A stretch of 31,348 bases of DNA from a virus, in IMG/VR virus record IMGVR_UViG_3300022074_000223, positions 1 through 31,348 of that record. The stretch is one strand, 5' to 3'. The notes under the pieces are model-generated. The model worked only from the letters and a program-made list of their open reading frames with translations, was not told where the DNA came from and did no database searches. Of the stretch, positions 1 to 9,900 are shown piece by piece (within the stretch, counting starts at the first letter, position 1; each line of letters opens with the position of its first letter). The translations under genes were made by a program, and so were the position numbers.

Positions 1-1326
1 TACTAACATTGAGAGACCAGCAGTTGTAGTATCTGTAGAACGAATTACAGTAAATGGTGTAGAACCTGCTATTACAAGTTTTCCATAAGTTGCTGGTGAA
101 GCGTCTCCAATTCCAACATTGCCTGAAGTATCAACAACCAATCTTGTAGCACCAGCAGTTTCATCATATAAAACAAATGAATCTGACAATCCACCATGTA
201 CGCCAAGTGCATAATTTCTTGCATCATTAATAAATCTTGTTTGCACAATACTATTAGAACTTGTATCGCTTAGAGTTAATTTAGAAGCAGGACTAGCAGT
301 CCCAATTCCAACACGATTATTACTAGAATCTACAACTAATGTAGTTGTATCGACTGTTAAGTTGGCTGACATCTTTACATCGCCAACAATATCTACGGGC
401 ACGGATGGAGAGGCTGTACCCAATCCTACACGAGAGTTAGAGTTGTCTACCACAAAAGTAGGTGAGTCAAAGGCTACATCGTGAGATCCTACAGTTAGAG
501 TGCCTGGAGTAGTTATGTTGCCCGAAAGTTTTGCACTTGTTACGGTGCCATCGCTTGGAGTTCCTATGTTTACTGGGTTTATTATATAAACTGTTACGCC
601 CCTACCAGCTATAACGCCTGTAGTTATTGTCAAAGTGTTAGTAGAAATAGTGTAAGCGTCTTGGTCTTGGAAGACACCATCTACAAAAACTATTAAGTTT
701 GTTTCAGCTGCTGGAGTGTCAGATAGAGTAAAAGCTGTTTGTGGACTGCCTCCTACATCGGCCGCTGTAAAAGAATCTACAGTTAAATTAGAGCTTTGTA
801 AGTTAATTAAGTTATCTACTATAACTTCTAAGGCCATGCCGTCTGGTGGTGCGGCATCAAAAGTAAGAGTAGAACCAGAAAATGAGATAGTGTTGTGGTG
901 TTGTAGTACACCATTTAGGAAGACCATGGCGTTAGCTTCTACGCCTGGGTCAATACCTATGTTGTAAGTTGTTGCACTACTAGCTGTAGTAGCATTGTAG
1001 ACTGTTTGGTTTGCAGATTTAGCTGCAATGTTTTCTTGAATTGTTTCGAGAACTGCAGCAGTAAGCCTGAGTTCAGCTGCATCTCCAGAGCTAAAAGCCC
1101 TTGCTGTTGTACTTTCTTGGGCACGGACAATAGTAAGAGTATTACTGGATCTACCCGTAACTTTTACTATTTCGTGATTAGTGCCATCATCAAAGGTGCA
1201 AAAGAAAAATTCTCCTGCGCCTAAACTTGGAAATACACTGCCGTCTGTTACTGTAGCGCTTGTCGCACTATTGTTTAGGCTAGACCCAAGCGTTGTTTTG
1301 GCATTGTTCTTAAAAACAATTCCCAT
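1..1326 (-). CDS. Tail fibre protein, C-terminus cut by window edge
   Basis: An open frame of 442 codons starts with ATG at 1326 and runs off the left edge without a stop, so the C-terminal part is missing. The first half is a low-complexity, Ser/Thr/Ala-rich beta-type sequence with two related segments of the type VFLNGVLQ and VFVDGVFQDQDAYT. From about residue 292 there are three spaced copies of a VVD...RVGIGTASP repeat (near residues 292, 331 and 397). That repeat is typical of shaft domains in marine phage tail fibres and of proteins ending in an intramolecular chaperone; the missing end may hold one. It is the last gene of the leftward virion block and probably binds the host surface. 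The 21-nt gap to the gene before it suggests co-transcription. The fibre assignment is strong; receptor specificity is unknown. Confidence 0.85.
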   Translation of the reverse strand, partial: MGIVFKNNAKTTLGSSLNNSATSATVTDGSVFPSLGAGEFFFCTFDDGTNHEIVKVTGRSSNTLTIVRAQESTTARAFSSGDAAELRLTAAVLETIQENIAAKSANQTVYNATTASSATTYNIGIDPGVEANAMVFLNGVLQHHNTISFSGSTLTFDAAPPDGMALEVIVDNLINLQSSNLTVDSFTAADVGGSPQTAFTLSDTPAAETNLIVFVDGVFQDQDAYTISTNTLTITTGVIAGRGVTVYIINPVNIGTPSDGTVTSAKLSGNITTPGTLTVGSHDVAFDSPTFVVDNSNSRVGLGTASPSVPVDIVGDVKMSANLTVDTTTLVVDSSNNRVGIGTASPASKLTLSDTSSNSIVQTRFINDARNYALGVHGGLSDSFVLYDETAGATRLVVDTSGNVGIGDASPATYGKLVIAGSTPFTVIRSTDTTTAGLSMLV

Positions 1327-1347
1327 AAGTAACGTCTCCTATTTATA

Positions 1348-1773
1348 TTAGCTGACCGTTACTGTCCAGGTTATTGTCATTGAGTCATTAGCTCCTTTGT
1401 TAACAACGGAAAATACGGTTCTACATAATAGAGTACCACCAGAAGAAGCGTTAAATAACCCCGCTTCTGTAACAGCACCTGTACCTGTTCCAGCTGCAAA
1501 AGTCGCTACGTAAGTAACAACAGCTGCAGAAACATTGGTGCTTGTTAAAGACACTCTACCGAGTGCTGATCCTAATGTAGTATTGCCTGCCGCTGCCGCG
1601 GTACTACCACTACCAATTTCCATGTGAGACATGGCTGTAGCAGAAGCATCCTTCATACGGGAAGCAACATACCCTTTTCCAGCTGTAACAACTAAGTTAT
1701 CGACTTCTTGTACAGTATCGCCGTTTATAGCTATCTGTAACTTACCTTTTAATTTTAAGTCGTCATTAATCAT
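1348..1773 (-). CDS. Small tail-associated structural protein
   Basis: 141 residues, start ATG at 1773 with a GGAG Shine-Dalgarno site about 6 nt upstream. The sequence is rich in Ala, Gly, Ser, Thr and Val with no transmembrane helix. The C-terminal half has the pattern VTEAGLFNASSGGTLLCRTVF followed by VVNKGANDSMTITWTVTV, which I recognise as recurring in small phage proteins beside tail fibre genes; I know no tested function. It lies between the fibre gene and the cupredoxin-bearing tail protein, so a fibre-attachment or tail-tip role is the natural inference. Confidence 0.6.
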   Translation of the reverse strand: MINDDLKLKGKLQIAINGDTVQEVDNLVVTAGKGYVASRMKDASATAMSHMEIGSGSTAAAAGNTTLGSALGRVSLTSTNVSAAVVTYVATFAAGTGTGAVTEAGLFNASSGGTLLCRTVFSVVNKGANDSMTITWTVTVS

Positions 1774-1785
1774 ATTAGCTCCATT

Positions 1786-3153
1786 TTAGTTTAAAACACT
1801 AGTATTTAGTGCAGATGTATTCAATACGCTCCCGCCACCAGGAACAAACAGAATTTCAACTGACTCAGATATTGTAGCACTATCTGTAAAAGATGTGTCA
1901 AAAGATAAACCCAAACTTTCTCCGATAGAAGGCGCATCAGAGAAGGGATCTACTGGCGCGTTGGACAAACTTGGGGAGTCTGAAAGACTAAAAGCATCTA
2001 CAAAAGCCGAATCTTCACCTACAAAACTAAAAGAAAAGCTCTCTGATATGTTGATTGTGTCTGCTATCGCAGGTTTAGTTAAAGCAAAAACTGGTGCATC
2101 TGTGATACCAAAGACGTTACTTTTATTAAGACCAGATTGTGTAGCTAAGTTGTCTTCAGCACTAGCTAAGTCATCTAAAGCGTAAGCATCTGTAAAAGTT
2201 CTTTCATAAGTAACAGTTCTATCTAGGCTTTCTGCTATAGTAGGGGCGTCAGAAACAGGCCTTTCAAAGCTTTTTGCTGGTACGTCTAACATCAACATAT
2301 CCCCAGCAGCGCCTACATTAGCCTGTCCCCCCATAGCCGAGTGGTTCGTGCAATAGTAGTAAAGAGTAGATGGAGTAGAGCCCGTAACTACTATTCGTGT
2401 ATAAGCACCAGAAGATCCAGCAGTTCCGTTCGTGGTTACGTTGGTTGTGTAAGCAGAACCTCCGCCGTGGGTACCATTAGAAGTAGTGGATAACCGTAAC
2501 GGATGACTAGCATTACTAGAATCGGACTGGTCAAAAGTATAGGTAGCTCCGATTTTTAAGCTCAACGTGTCTTGACGCACGCCATTTATATAGTATTTAT
2601 TAGCTCCATAATAAGACTGGACTACAACTGTAAATGTCTGATCTACGGCACTAGAATCATCAACAGCTTTGCCTACAGCTTTTGCATCAGACTCGAGTAT
2701 GCTAGTGGTATCAGCTTTGCCCAAACCTGTAGAAAGGACTTCTGAATCAGTAAAGCTATAGCTATCTGTAAATTCTCTAACATAAGACACTACTTTGCTA
2801 AGTTGTTCAGCCACAGAAGTGGAATCTGCAAGCGCTTTATCTAATGCTTTGGCTAGTTGCTCATTAATTATTGGCGTGTCGCTTGATGCTTTACCAAAGT
2901 CAAACACGTCCGAATCAGTAAAACCAAAGGATTCTGCATTAGGTGAGTTGTATTGCGCGCTAAAGTAAAGATTTTTAGTGTCTGCGTCTATAAAGACATC
3001 TGCAGCTGTAAGCTGTTGAAATGCAACGATTTGTTGCATATCGATAAATTGTACTGTGCTTTTTAGGTGCTCAAAAGAGCTTACAGATTCAGTAGAGTCT
3101 GTTTGTATTACCAGCTCTAGTTGCTGGTAGTCTACTGTAAACTTGAATGCCAT
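1786..3153 (-). CDS. Repeat-containing tail protein with cupredoxin-like domain
   Basis: 455 residues, ATG at 3153, sharing one base with the stop of the preceding gene (TAATG). Flanking regions are made of imperfect repeats built on FTDS, SD.P and ES motifs (for example GFTDSDVF near 78-84, SFTDSEVL near 133-140, and SFTDSATISES near the C-terminus). Residues about 183-283 are different: a beta-rich segment with HPLRL (H217) and, 51 residues on, YYYCTNHSAMGG (C268, H271, M274). The His...Cys-x2-His-x2-Met spacing is the type I copper site pattern of amicyanin/pseudoazurin-like cupredoxins. The C-terminus is a short LNTS-type repeat. Context says virion tail or fibre component. Whether copper is bound is not known; the fold may serve only as a beta-sandwich adhesion domain. 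Confidence 0.7.
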   Translation of the reverse strand: MAFKFTVDYQQLELVIQTDSTESVSSFEHLKSTVQFIDMQQIVAFQQLTAADVFIDADTKNLYFSAQYNSPNAESFGFTDSDVFDFGKASSDTPIINEQLAKALDKALADSTSVAEQLSKVVSYVREFTDSYSFTDSEVLSTGLGKADTTSILESDAKAVGKAVDDSSAVDQTFTVVVQSYYGANKYYINGVRQDTLSLKIGATYTFDQSDSSNASHPLRLSTTSNGTHGGGSAYTTNVTTNGTAGSSGAYTRIVVTGSTPSTLYYYCTNHSAMGGQANVGAAGDMLMLDVPAKSFERPVSDAPTIAESLDRTVTYERTFTDAYALDDLASAEDNLATQSGLNKSNVFGITDAPVFALTKPAIADTINISESFSFSFVGEDSAFVDAFSLSDSPSLSNAPVDPFSDAPSIGESLGLSFDTSFTDSATISESVEILFVPGGGSVLNTSALNTSVLN

Positions 3154-3527
3154 TAATCAAAATCGTCACGTACTTTAAATTTTATTAGATCTTGTACTGT
3201 TTGTATGTTTCCATCCGATTTTGTAAATTCAAGTTCTCCTTCAAAAGTACCAGCAGTTGCCCATGTTCCTGACGGAAATAGTAAAGTGCAAGTGCCTGCG
3301 CTAGGAGCAGAAATAGTAGCTGTAATAGTTGATAACACTGTAGTTTTACCTACTTCTCTTACTCTTAGTTTTACAGAACCTCCTGTTAAATTTACAGGGG
3401 CCCAAGTTGTGCTGTCCTCTATGTCTAAAGTAGCACCAGAAGCAGCAGTGTTGCTGTCTTTTAGGTTAAAAGTAAGTTCAGGGAGTGTATCTCCTACTAC
3501 TAATTTTATTGTGTCTGAATATGCCAT
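3153..3527 (-). CDS. BppU-type baseplate/tail N-terminal domain protein
   Basis: 124 residues, ATG at 3527. The order of elements resembles the N-terminal domain of the BppU baseplate upper protein: an early GDTLPELTFNLKD strand, a middle segment GGSVKLRVRE followed by a second strand pair, and a late GTFEGELEFTKSDG...VQDLIKFKVRDDF block. This domain occurs in many phages as a small adaptor between tail and fibre. Here it stands alone, without the long C-terminal receptor-binding part. It overlaps the following gene by one base (TAATG), suggesting translational coupling. Confidence 0.55.
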   Translation of the reverse strand: MAYSDTIKLVVGDTLPELTFNLKDSNTAASGATLDIEDSTTWAPVNLTGGSVKLRVREVGKTTVLSTITATISAPSAGTCTLLFPSGTWATAGTFEGELEFTKSDGNIQTVQDLIKFKVRDDFD

Positions 3528-3535
3528 AATTAATT

Positions 3536-6500
3536 TTACCTCTCTAATGCTCTAGTGTCGAGTTGACTATATACAGGAAAATAATCAAAAGCTTGTGCCT
3601 CACCTTGTAGTAAATTATAAGCTCTTTCTGCTCCGGGTCCAAGAATAGGAACAAGAGCAGGCTTTCCGTATCTTTTTTCTTCCATAACAAGTGGTAAAGC
3701 TAAAGCTCCTGGGCCTAACATACCGCTTCTATCTAAAACTTCAAACCAATATCTACCGTTTGACATATTTTTAGAGGCCCTATAGTTTACACCTGGGTCA
3801 TTTGGGTCTATACCAGGTAACATATAAGATAGACCTATTTTAAACCTTTCTCGCATATCCCAACCTAACATAGTCAAAGGCGTAAGGAGGGCAGCCCCAA
3901 AGAATAAAGGATATATAGCAGTAGGAAGTATTCCTGTTTCTCTATATCTAGTTTTACCTTCTCTGTACAAACCCCCCATTATATTCTTGCCATAAGCATA
4001 ATAAAAAGATTTAAGTTGCCACACTATCGCCCAATGCGGGTCAGAAGCCCAGATAGGTCTTTCTGCAGCGTTTGGTCTTACAATAGCTTCATCTACAAAC
4101 CTACCTAAAGCAGTTTTTACTTCAGGGTGAGCATCTATGTCTGCACCATTCCAATCATTAACTTGTTTAGCAGTTAATCCTAAATCTGCTAAATATCGTT
4201 TAGAAAGCATTACAACTTGATCTCCTTCATACCCTTCTTCTACTATTTTTGCATGTTTAAGTAAAAAGTCTCTCGCCATACCTGCTGCAAATTTTCTAGT
4301 AAACACAGTCCATCGTTCTAGTTGAGTTAACCTAAACCAACCATTTGTAGCTTTTTTAGCTATTAAAGACACCCCATCAAGTTCACCTGCATACAAAATA
4401 GTGGTAGCCATAGCTTCTCTACCATTTGCACCTATGTCTCTTGCTAGTTGTTCTGCTTCTCCTTTACCTAAAGCTTGGGTTACATTCTTAACAATTGTTT
4501 TTAATTCAAAGTCTCTGCTTCGTAAAATTGGCCCAGCCCCATCTGGTACAGATGCAAACACTGCCATACCTAACAAAGTAAGAACATTTAAAGTCAGCAT
4601 TCCATCATTTATATTACGCCACATATTAAAACGTATAGGATCTATTCTACCTAACATAGCGTTTACAGCTTCTTTTGCATGCCCTCGTTCTTCTTCTGGC
4701 AAAGCATTTATCAATTGTTTAATTCTTCTACCACCGCCTCTTTTTTGTAATTCTACTTGTCTAGTTACATCTCTTAAATATTCTAATATTGCTATTTCGC
4801 CCGGAGCAGCTAATCCTTCTTCTACAAGAGTAGGAGTGTTTAAATTTTCAAAAAGTCTGGCTCTTGGGACAGGCATTCCTAAACCATGTCCAGAAGAATC
4901 ATCTTTTTCTACAGTCGCATCTGGATTCTTTTCATTGTTGGATATCATCTTTTCTACTTGTTTAACTATGTAGTTAGGGTCTTTTATTTGCGGGTTTGCT
5001 TCTATTAAAAGTTCAATAAGTTTTGCTTTCAATTTAGGGTTAGAAGCAATTTCTGCTACTAAAATAATACGAGGGAAAAAATTAGGTCTTCTTTTAATTT
5101 TTCTTTTTTCAAATTCCATTGTTTCAAAATTAACTGCCGTAATTTCATATTTGTCTAACTCTAAAATATCATAAACATCAAAAAGAAATTTACGTATTAT
5201 CTTTGCTCTAGGGGATAAAGCTTCAGTTGGCTTACGTTCGTCTTGCGCTTCTCTAAAAGCATCTATCTCTTCTTGGGTAAAAGAACTATCGTATATACCA
5301 GTTACAGCTTGTTTAATTTGATCAAATCTTCCAACTTCTTCTTTAGGCTCCATGTTTAAATCATTAACTAGCTTGTTAACTAATTCATTTAACGACCTAT
5401 TAGCTTCGTTTATAAACCCGGGTTCTCCAGTTTCCCCGCTTACTTTATGAAATATTTGACCAAGTTCTTTGCCTACGCCTGTGTCTTTACCTAAAGTGTC
5501 TAAAAAACCACGTGCGGTAAAGAAAAGTTTTGTAAGCCAAGAAGGCATTTTGCCACTTTTTACCATATTGTCTGCGTCTTTGTTAATTTTTCTTATAAAT
5601 TTTATGCTTGTTTTATTACCAAACATACTATCTATTAACTCTTCTGCATGAGCTCTTTCTGTAAAACTCATGTTATCAGTAGCTTCTTGCAGAGTTCTAT
5701 CTCTTAGCCCTTGTATAAACTCTCCTACCGTTTCATCATAAGTAAATCTTCCTTGATAGAAATCATTAACATCCATAACTGCATCTAATTTAGCTTCCCC
5801 TGATTGCTTTTTTAAAACTGGGTTTTCTTGAACTACTGAAGCCATAAAATTACTGTTTACAATTTCTTTAGCTTTAGCATTGTAAAAAGCATTCAAAGCC
5901 TTTGCCATAGTGTTTGCATAGTTGTCTACTATGTTGTTAGCTTTTAAAACAACACCTTTTTCTAAATCAAATAAACCTGAAGAAACTTTATCTACAAAAA
6001 ATTCTTCAAACCCATTTTCTTCAAAATACTGATGACCAGTCAGCCCTTGTTTTTCAAGTTCTTTTTTTGCTTGTTCAAAATTTTTCATAAAAGCTCTTCT
6101 CAACAAAGGATTTTTTAAAACTTTGCCCATTTCAGATCTAAAGAAACTATGCCCTACTTCATGTCCTAATATAAGAGTAAGGAGACCAGTATCATAATCA
6201 GTTAAAGCCTCTGGGTTATTTAAAACAATAATATCAAAAGTTTTAAATACATTTTGCATATAAGCCCCAACTCCTGTACCGGGACCAGCACCTTCTTTAA
6301 CTTCATTTAATTTTCTATTTAAATCTATTATCATATCTTCAAATGTCGATAATTTTTGATTATTAGCTGCTGCATAAGCATTATATGCTGCTAAATATCT
6401 TTCAGCTTCTTGTTTAAAAGCAGGCACCTTATTTATAGTTGCTGTCAGATCTATAGTTTCTTGTCTAGTGTACAGCAAAATAGGTCTGTTCATTTTTAAG

Positions 6501-9500
6501 TGTTTTTTTGCAAGTTTACCTATTGTTAAAAAGTATTTTTTTGCTTCACTTGAGGTATTAGCTTCTAAAGCAGCACTAAGAAAAACTTTTTCTTCTGTTT
6601 TGATTGGTTTTTCATCTACTGTTTTTGTTTCTTGTTTTACTGTTATTTGACTTCTACTAAGGGGCTGTTTGTTATATTGCTCTAGCTCTCCATCCCAATA
6701 TTTTTCTTGTGTCTGGTCTCCTTGAAAATCTCCTTGTATGCCTTCATTAGGATTAGTTGTGTCCTCTATATCAGCTCTAGGGTCTAATGTTGTACTACCG
6801 CCTGCTACTTCTGCTTGTCGTAAAGCAAACTCTAAATCATTACGTTGAATATATAAATTAGCAGCAGTGTTTCTTTTGCCATTTTTTTTAGGGCCGTAAA
6901 GTTTATTAATTACGTCTATAAACTCATCGTACTGGTTATCTATAAATTCACCTTGTTGTTGGTCTCGCAAAGTTGCAAAATCTTTTAATTCTTTTTCTAA
7001 AGCTTCTATTTCTTTAGTTTTTTCTTGTATTTGATTTTCTAAACCTTTTACTTCGCCAAGTGTAGGCTGTTCGCTTATTCCCAAAGATTCTTCAGCGCCC
7101 CTTGCTACTAAATCTCCTAAACCTAGTTGAACTTCTCCTTGTTGTTCTGTAACTACTACAAAATCAGGATCTTGCAAAGATTCATCTGTAATTTTTTCAC
7201 CTTTAAATCTAAGCTCGTAATCAGGGTCTTCTTCAAAAGTACCGAAAACACTAGTAAAGCTATCCGCCAAAGATTGGTAATATTGATCATTAGAAAGAGC
7301 CCCCATTCTAGCTAGAACTTTTCTATACTCTCTAACAAGTTTAGGCATATCAATACTTTGAGGCATACTAAAATTACCGTCAGGTTCTCTAGTAGTTACA
7401 GTAAATAAACTGTCTGCGAAACCTTCTCGCACTTCTCCAGTGTTAGGGTCTACTACTCTTTTCTTTTTTCTACCGGTTTGTTTAGCTCTTCGTACAATCC
7501 TATCAAACTCAGGTTTAGCTTGTTCATAAGATTGTAATTTTTTTAAAGGCTGTTCATATTTATTTATTACGTAACCTTCTTCTTGAGGGTCTATTTTATA
7601 TACTAATTCAGTATTATTGTCTGTATCTATTTCTCCAAATCTATCTACTCGTTTTATAAATTCTGTTAATAAAAGCCTAGAATAGTTATTCTCATCTATG
7701 TTTTTATCAAACTCTTGACGAAAATCTGGGTGAGTAGCTAATCTAGCATTTTTAATTAACTCAGAGGGAGGTGTTTGTTCTTTTATAAATTCTGGATTTG
7801 GTTTAGTCCAAGGTTGTTTATTTCTGTTTAAAATTGATTTTTCGTTTTCTTTTTTAACGGGTAGTACACGCACGCCGTCTTCCACTATTTCAGAAGCTTG
7901 TGCAAACCTTCCAGTGTCATCTCTAAGACCTGTTGTGCCTTCTGGGTCTATTACATTACCAGTTCCCATAACTTCAGCTGCTTCTTCTTCTGATAACAGA
8001 CTCATTTGCCTTATGGTCCCTACATCATCTAAATCAACTGCAGGGGTATCTACTAAACTTTGTCTTTCATCTAAATGTTCTTGTGCTTCTACAATCTCAT
8101 AACTGTATTTATCTGAATTATTAAATAGCTTTTTAGCATTTTCAAGATGTACGCCGCCGTCTTCTTTTGGGTCTCCTGTTTGGTGGTAATGCACAAGTGA
8201 ACCTGTTTCTTTGTTTCTAACTTGCACTACCCATTCGTCTGTGTTTCGTCTACCTCTTGGGTATCCTAATATTTCAACTAAAGTATTTTCTAAAAGCTTT
8301 GTGCTAGGCATATTGTTTTCCATAATTCTTTGGAATCTTTCTACTACGGTTGGATCAGTAGAAAACAAAGTACCACCAAGTTGACTATCTTCATCCCCCA
8401 TTTCATAACGAAAAACACTACCGGGGCTCCTTAATACTAAACCTTCTGTTTCTTTTTCAAATTGAGCAAGTTCATCTGCACTATTAATATCTACCCAAAC
8501 TGCTTTTTTATCGTTGTCTGGATCTAGCATGGCCTCAAACTGGTCTTCAATCCATTGTTTAGGTTCTATTTGAACTCCGGCGCCTTCTGGCCCATACTTC
8601 TGTCGCACCATATTAATCAAGGCGTCTCTGCCTTGGTAATCATCTAAAAGATTTTGAGCTTTAGAAGTTGCGCCTTGTATAGAAGCACCACCAATACCAA
8701 AAGTTACACCAGCAGTTAAACCAGCTAAAGCAGATACACTTCTATCAAGATTGGCTTGTTGTTGGGTATATTTTTTATCTAGTTGTCCATCTAAACGAGG
8801 GTCTAACCTACCCATTTTTTGTTGTACTTCTAACTCTGTCTGTAACAGTTCTGTTATTGGCTCTCCAACTGTGCTAATCCCTAACGCCTTAGCCATACCA
8901 GGTAAAGCACTTGGCCTAGGCATATTTTTACCAGCTGGAGTTAAAACAGATTTACGTGCGGTGGTTTTAGCAAAGTTGTTTAGTAAACTTCTTAACACAA
9001 TCGTTTCAGTTGCTCCGCCAATAGCCGCGCTAAGTCCACCCTGTCCAATAGCTAAAGCAGCACTAATTGGATCATACTTATCTTGGTCCGCATAATTTGC
9101 AAAAGCAGTACCAATCCCTCTAGGAGCTTCACCTCCAGTTATACCAGCAAATTGTCCTATTGCAGTTCTTTTGGTCAAAACATTTTTTTGATACTGTTTG
9201 TAAACAGCTTCCATAATTTCTTTTTCAGCTTTTGTTAAACTTTTTTGAGCAGCTGCTTTACTTACAGCATTAGCGATTGTGGTCTTTGAAAAATTTTTAA
9301 AAGCTAATTGTTTTGTAAGTTTATTTAAACTTTTTTTACCCGCAGCCGTTGCAGTCCCTCCAGCCATAAGACCCGCAAGGCCAATCGGAACAGTTGCTGG
9401 TGCAGTATAAATAGCTGCTGCTGTTCCTATTAAGGCTCCTGTTATGGTAGTTAGAGCAGATAAGCCTACTTCACCAATTGTTGCAGGGGCTGCTCTGTTC

Positions 9501-9898
9501 CAAAACTGTTCAAAAGTAGGTTCTTCTATAAACTTTTCCCACTCTTTAGCCATGTCTAAAGCTCCAACAACATTTGCAGCTTCTTCTTGGTCTTTTACAC
9601 CTTTCATAACAAACTTTTTAGCTCGTTCTTCGTTGCCTACAAGAGCATTAAAAGCTCCTCTTGTGTAATTAATATCAGCTGCAAACTGTTTGCCGCCTTT
9701 TTGAAAACCAGTTGATATTCTACGACCCCCTTGGGCTTCTATTTGAGATAAGAGTTCTGGGTCAAAACTTGTGTCGACAGCACCACCACTAACTTGATCA
9801 AGTTGTTTTTGAAAGGAAGGAATAGGGTCGTAGCCAGATTTAGCTGATGTATCTTCTTCGTTTTGAGATTTTATAAAATCTAGTATAGGATCTGACAC
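3536..9898 (-). CDS. Giant 2120-residue polyvalent virion protein with zincin metallopeptidase motif
   Basis: Start is GTG at 9898, with GAAGG about 6 nt upstream and no other credible start nearby; the stop of the preceding gene is 2 nt away. Hydrophobic Gly/Ala-rich segments lie near residues 145-186, 275-300 and 385-408, and again near 1760-1780 and 1990-2010. A heptad-rich coiled coil lies around 945-985. Residues 1246-1250 are HEVGH, the zinc-binding HExxH motif, with a FEEFFVDKVSSG segment (E1298/E1299) downstream that can supply the third ligand. The C-terminal 400 residues resemble the large polyvalent-protein-associated domains seen in giant phage proteins. Length and position after three internal virion proteins match podoviral ejection proteins (analogous in place to T7 gp16). 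It is likely injected with the DNA. No lytic transglycosylase or RNA polymerase motif was seen. Confidence 0.75.
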   Translation of the reverse strand: MSDPILDFIKSQNEEDTSAKSGYDPIPSFQKQLDQVSGGAVDTSFDPELLSQIEAQGGRRISTGFQKGGKQFAADINYTRGAFNALVGNEERAKKFVMKGVKDQEEAANVVGALDMAKEWEKFIEEPTFEQFWNRAAPATIGEVGLSALTTITGALIGTAAAIYTAPATVPIGLAGLMAGGTATAAGKKSLNKLTKQLAFKNFSKTTIANAVSKAAAQKSLTKAEKEIMEAVYKQYQKNVLTKRTAIGQFAGITGGEAPRGIGTAFANYADQDKYDPISAALAIGQGGLSAAIGGATETIVLRSLLNNFAKTTARKSVLTPAGKNMPRPSALPGMAKALGISTVGEPITELLQTELEVQQKMGRLDPRLDGQLDKKYTQQQANLDRSVSALAGLTAGVTFGIGGASIQGATSKAQNLLDDYQGRDALINMVRQKYGPEGAGVQIEPKQWIEDQFEAMLDPDNDKKAVWVDINSADELAQFEKETEGLVLRSPGSVFRYEMGDEDSQLGGTLFSTDPTVVERFQRIMENNMPSTKLLENTLVEILGYPRGRRNTDEWVVQVRNKETGSLVHYHQTGDPKEDGGVHLENAKKLFNNSDKYSYEIVEAQEHLDERQSLVDTPAVDLDDVGTIRQMSLLSEEEAAEVMGTGNVIDPEGTTGLRDDTGRFAQASEIVEDGVRVLPVKKENEKSILNRNKQPWTKPNPEFIKEQTPPSELIKNARLATHPDFRQEFDKNIDENNYSRLLLTEFIKRVDRFGEIDTDNNTELVYKIDPQEEGYVINKYEQPLKKLQSYEQAKPEFDRIVRRAKQTGRKKKRVVDPNTGEVREGFADSLFTVTTREPDGNFSMPQSIDMPKLVREYRKVLARMGALSNDQYYQSLADSFTSVFGTFEEDPDYELRFKGEKITDESLQDPDFVVVTEQQGEVQLGLGDLVARGAEESLGISEQPTLGEVKGLENQIQEKTKEIEALEKELKDFATLRDQQQGEFIDNQYDEFIDVINKLYGPKKNGKRNTAANLYIQRNDLEFALRQAEVAGGSTTLDPRADIEDTTNPNEGIQGDFQGDQTQEKYWDGELEQYNKQPLSRSQITVKQETKTVDEKPIKTEEKVFLSAALEANTSSEAKKYFLTIGKLAKKHLKMNRPILLYTRQETIDLTATINKVPAFKQEAERYLAAYNAYAAANNQKLSTFEDMIIDLNRKLNEVKEGAGPGTGVGAYMQNVFKTFDIIVLNNPEALTDYDTGLLTLILGHEVGHSFFRSEMGKVLKNPLLRRAFMKNFEQAKKELEKQGLTGHQYFEENGFEEFFVDKVSSGLFDLEKGVVLKANNIVDNYANTMAKALNAFYNAKAKEIVNSNFMASVVQENPVLKKQSGEAKLDAVMDVNDFYQGRFTYDETVGEFIQGLRDRTLQEATDNMSFTERAHAEELIDSMFGNKTSIKFIRKINKDADNMVKSGKMPSWLTKLFFTARGFLDTLGKDTGVGKELGQIFHKVSGETGEPGFINEANRSLNELVNKLVNDLNMEPKEEVGRFDQIKQAVTGIYDSSFTQEEIDAFREAQDERKPTEALSPRAKIIRKFLFDVYDILELDKYEITAVNFETMEFEKRKIKRRPNFFPRIILVAEIASNPKLKAKLIELLIEANPQIKDPNYIVKQVEKMISNNEKNPDATVEKDDSSGHGLGMPVPRARLFENLNTPTLVEEGLAAPGEIAILEYLRDVTRQVELQKRGGGRRIKQLINALPEEERGHAKEAVNAMLGRIDPIRFNMWRNINDGMLTLNVLTLLGMAVFASVPDGAGPILRSRDFELKTIVKNVTQALGKGEAEQLARDIGANGREAMATTILYAGELDGVSLIAKKATNGWFRLTQLERWTVFTRKFAAGMARDFLLKHAKIVEEGYEGDQVVMLSKRYLADLGLTAKQVNDWNGADIDAHPEVKTALGRFVDEAIVRPNAAERPIWASDPHWAIVWQLKSFYYAYGKNIMGGLYREGKTRYRETGILPTAIYPLFFGAALLTPLTMLGWDMRERFKIGLSYMLPGIDPNDPGVNYRASKNMSNGRYWFEVLDRSGMLGPGALALPLVMEEKRYGKPALVPILGPGAERAYNLLQGEAQAFDYFPVYSQLDTRALER

Positions 9899-9900
9899 GT

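Noticed and set aside
3536-9898. Giant virion protein as an N4-like virion RNA polymerase
   Set aside because: No T7-type polymerase motifs were seen. The recognisable features are a zincin site, membrane-like segments and polyvalent-protein-like domains, and it is much shorter than the N4 enzyme.
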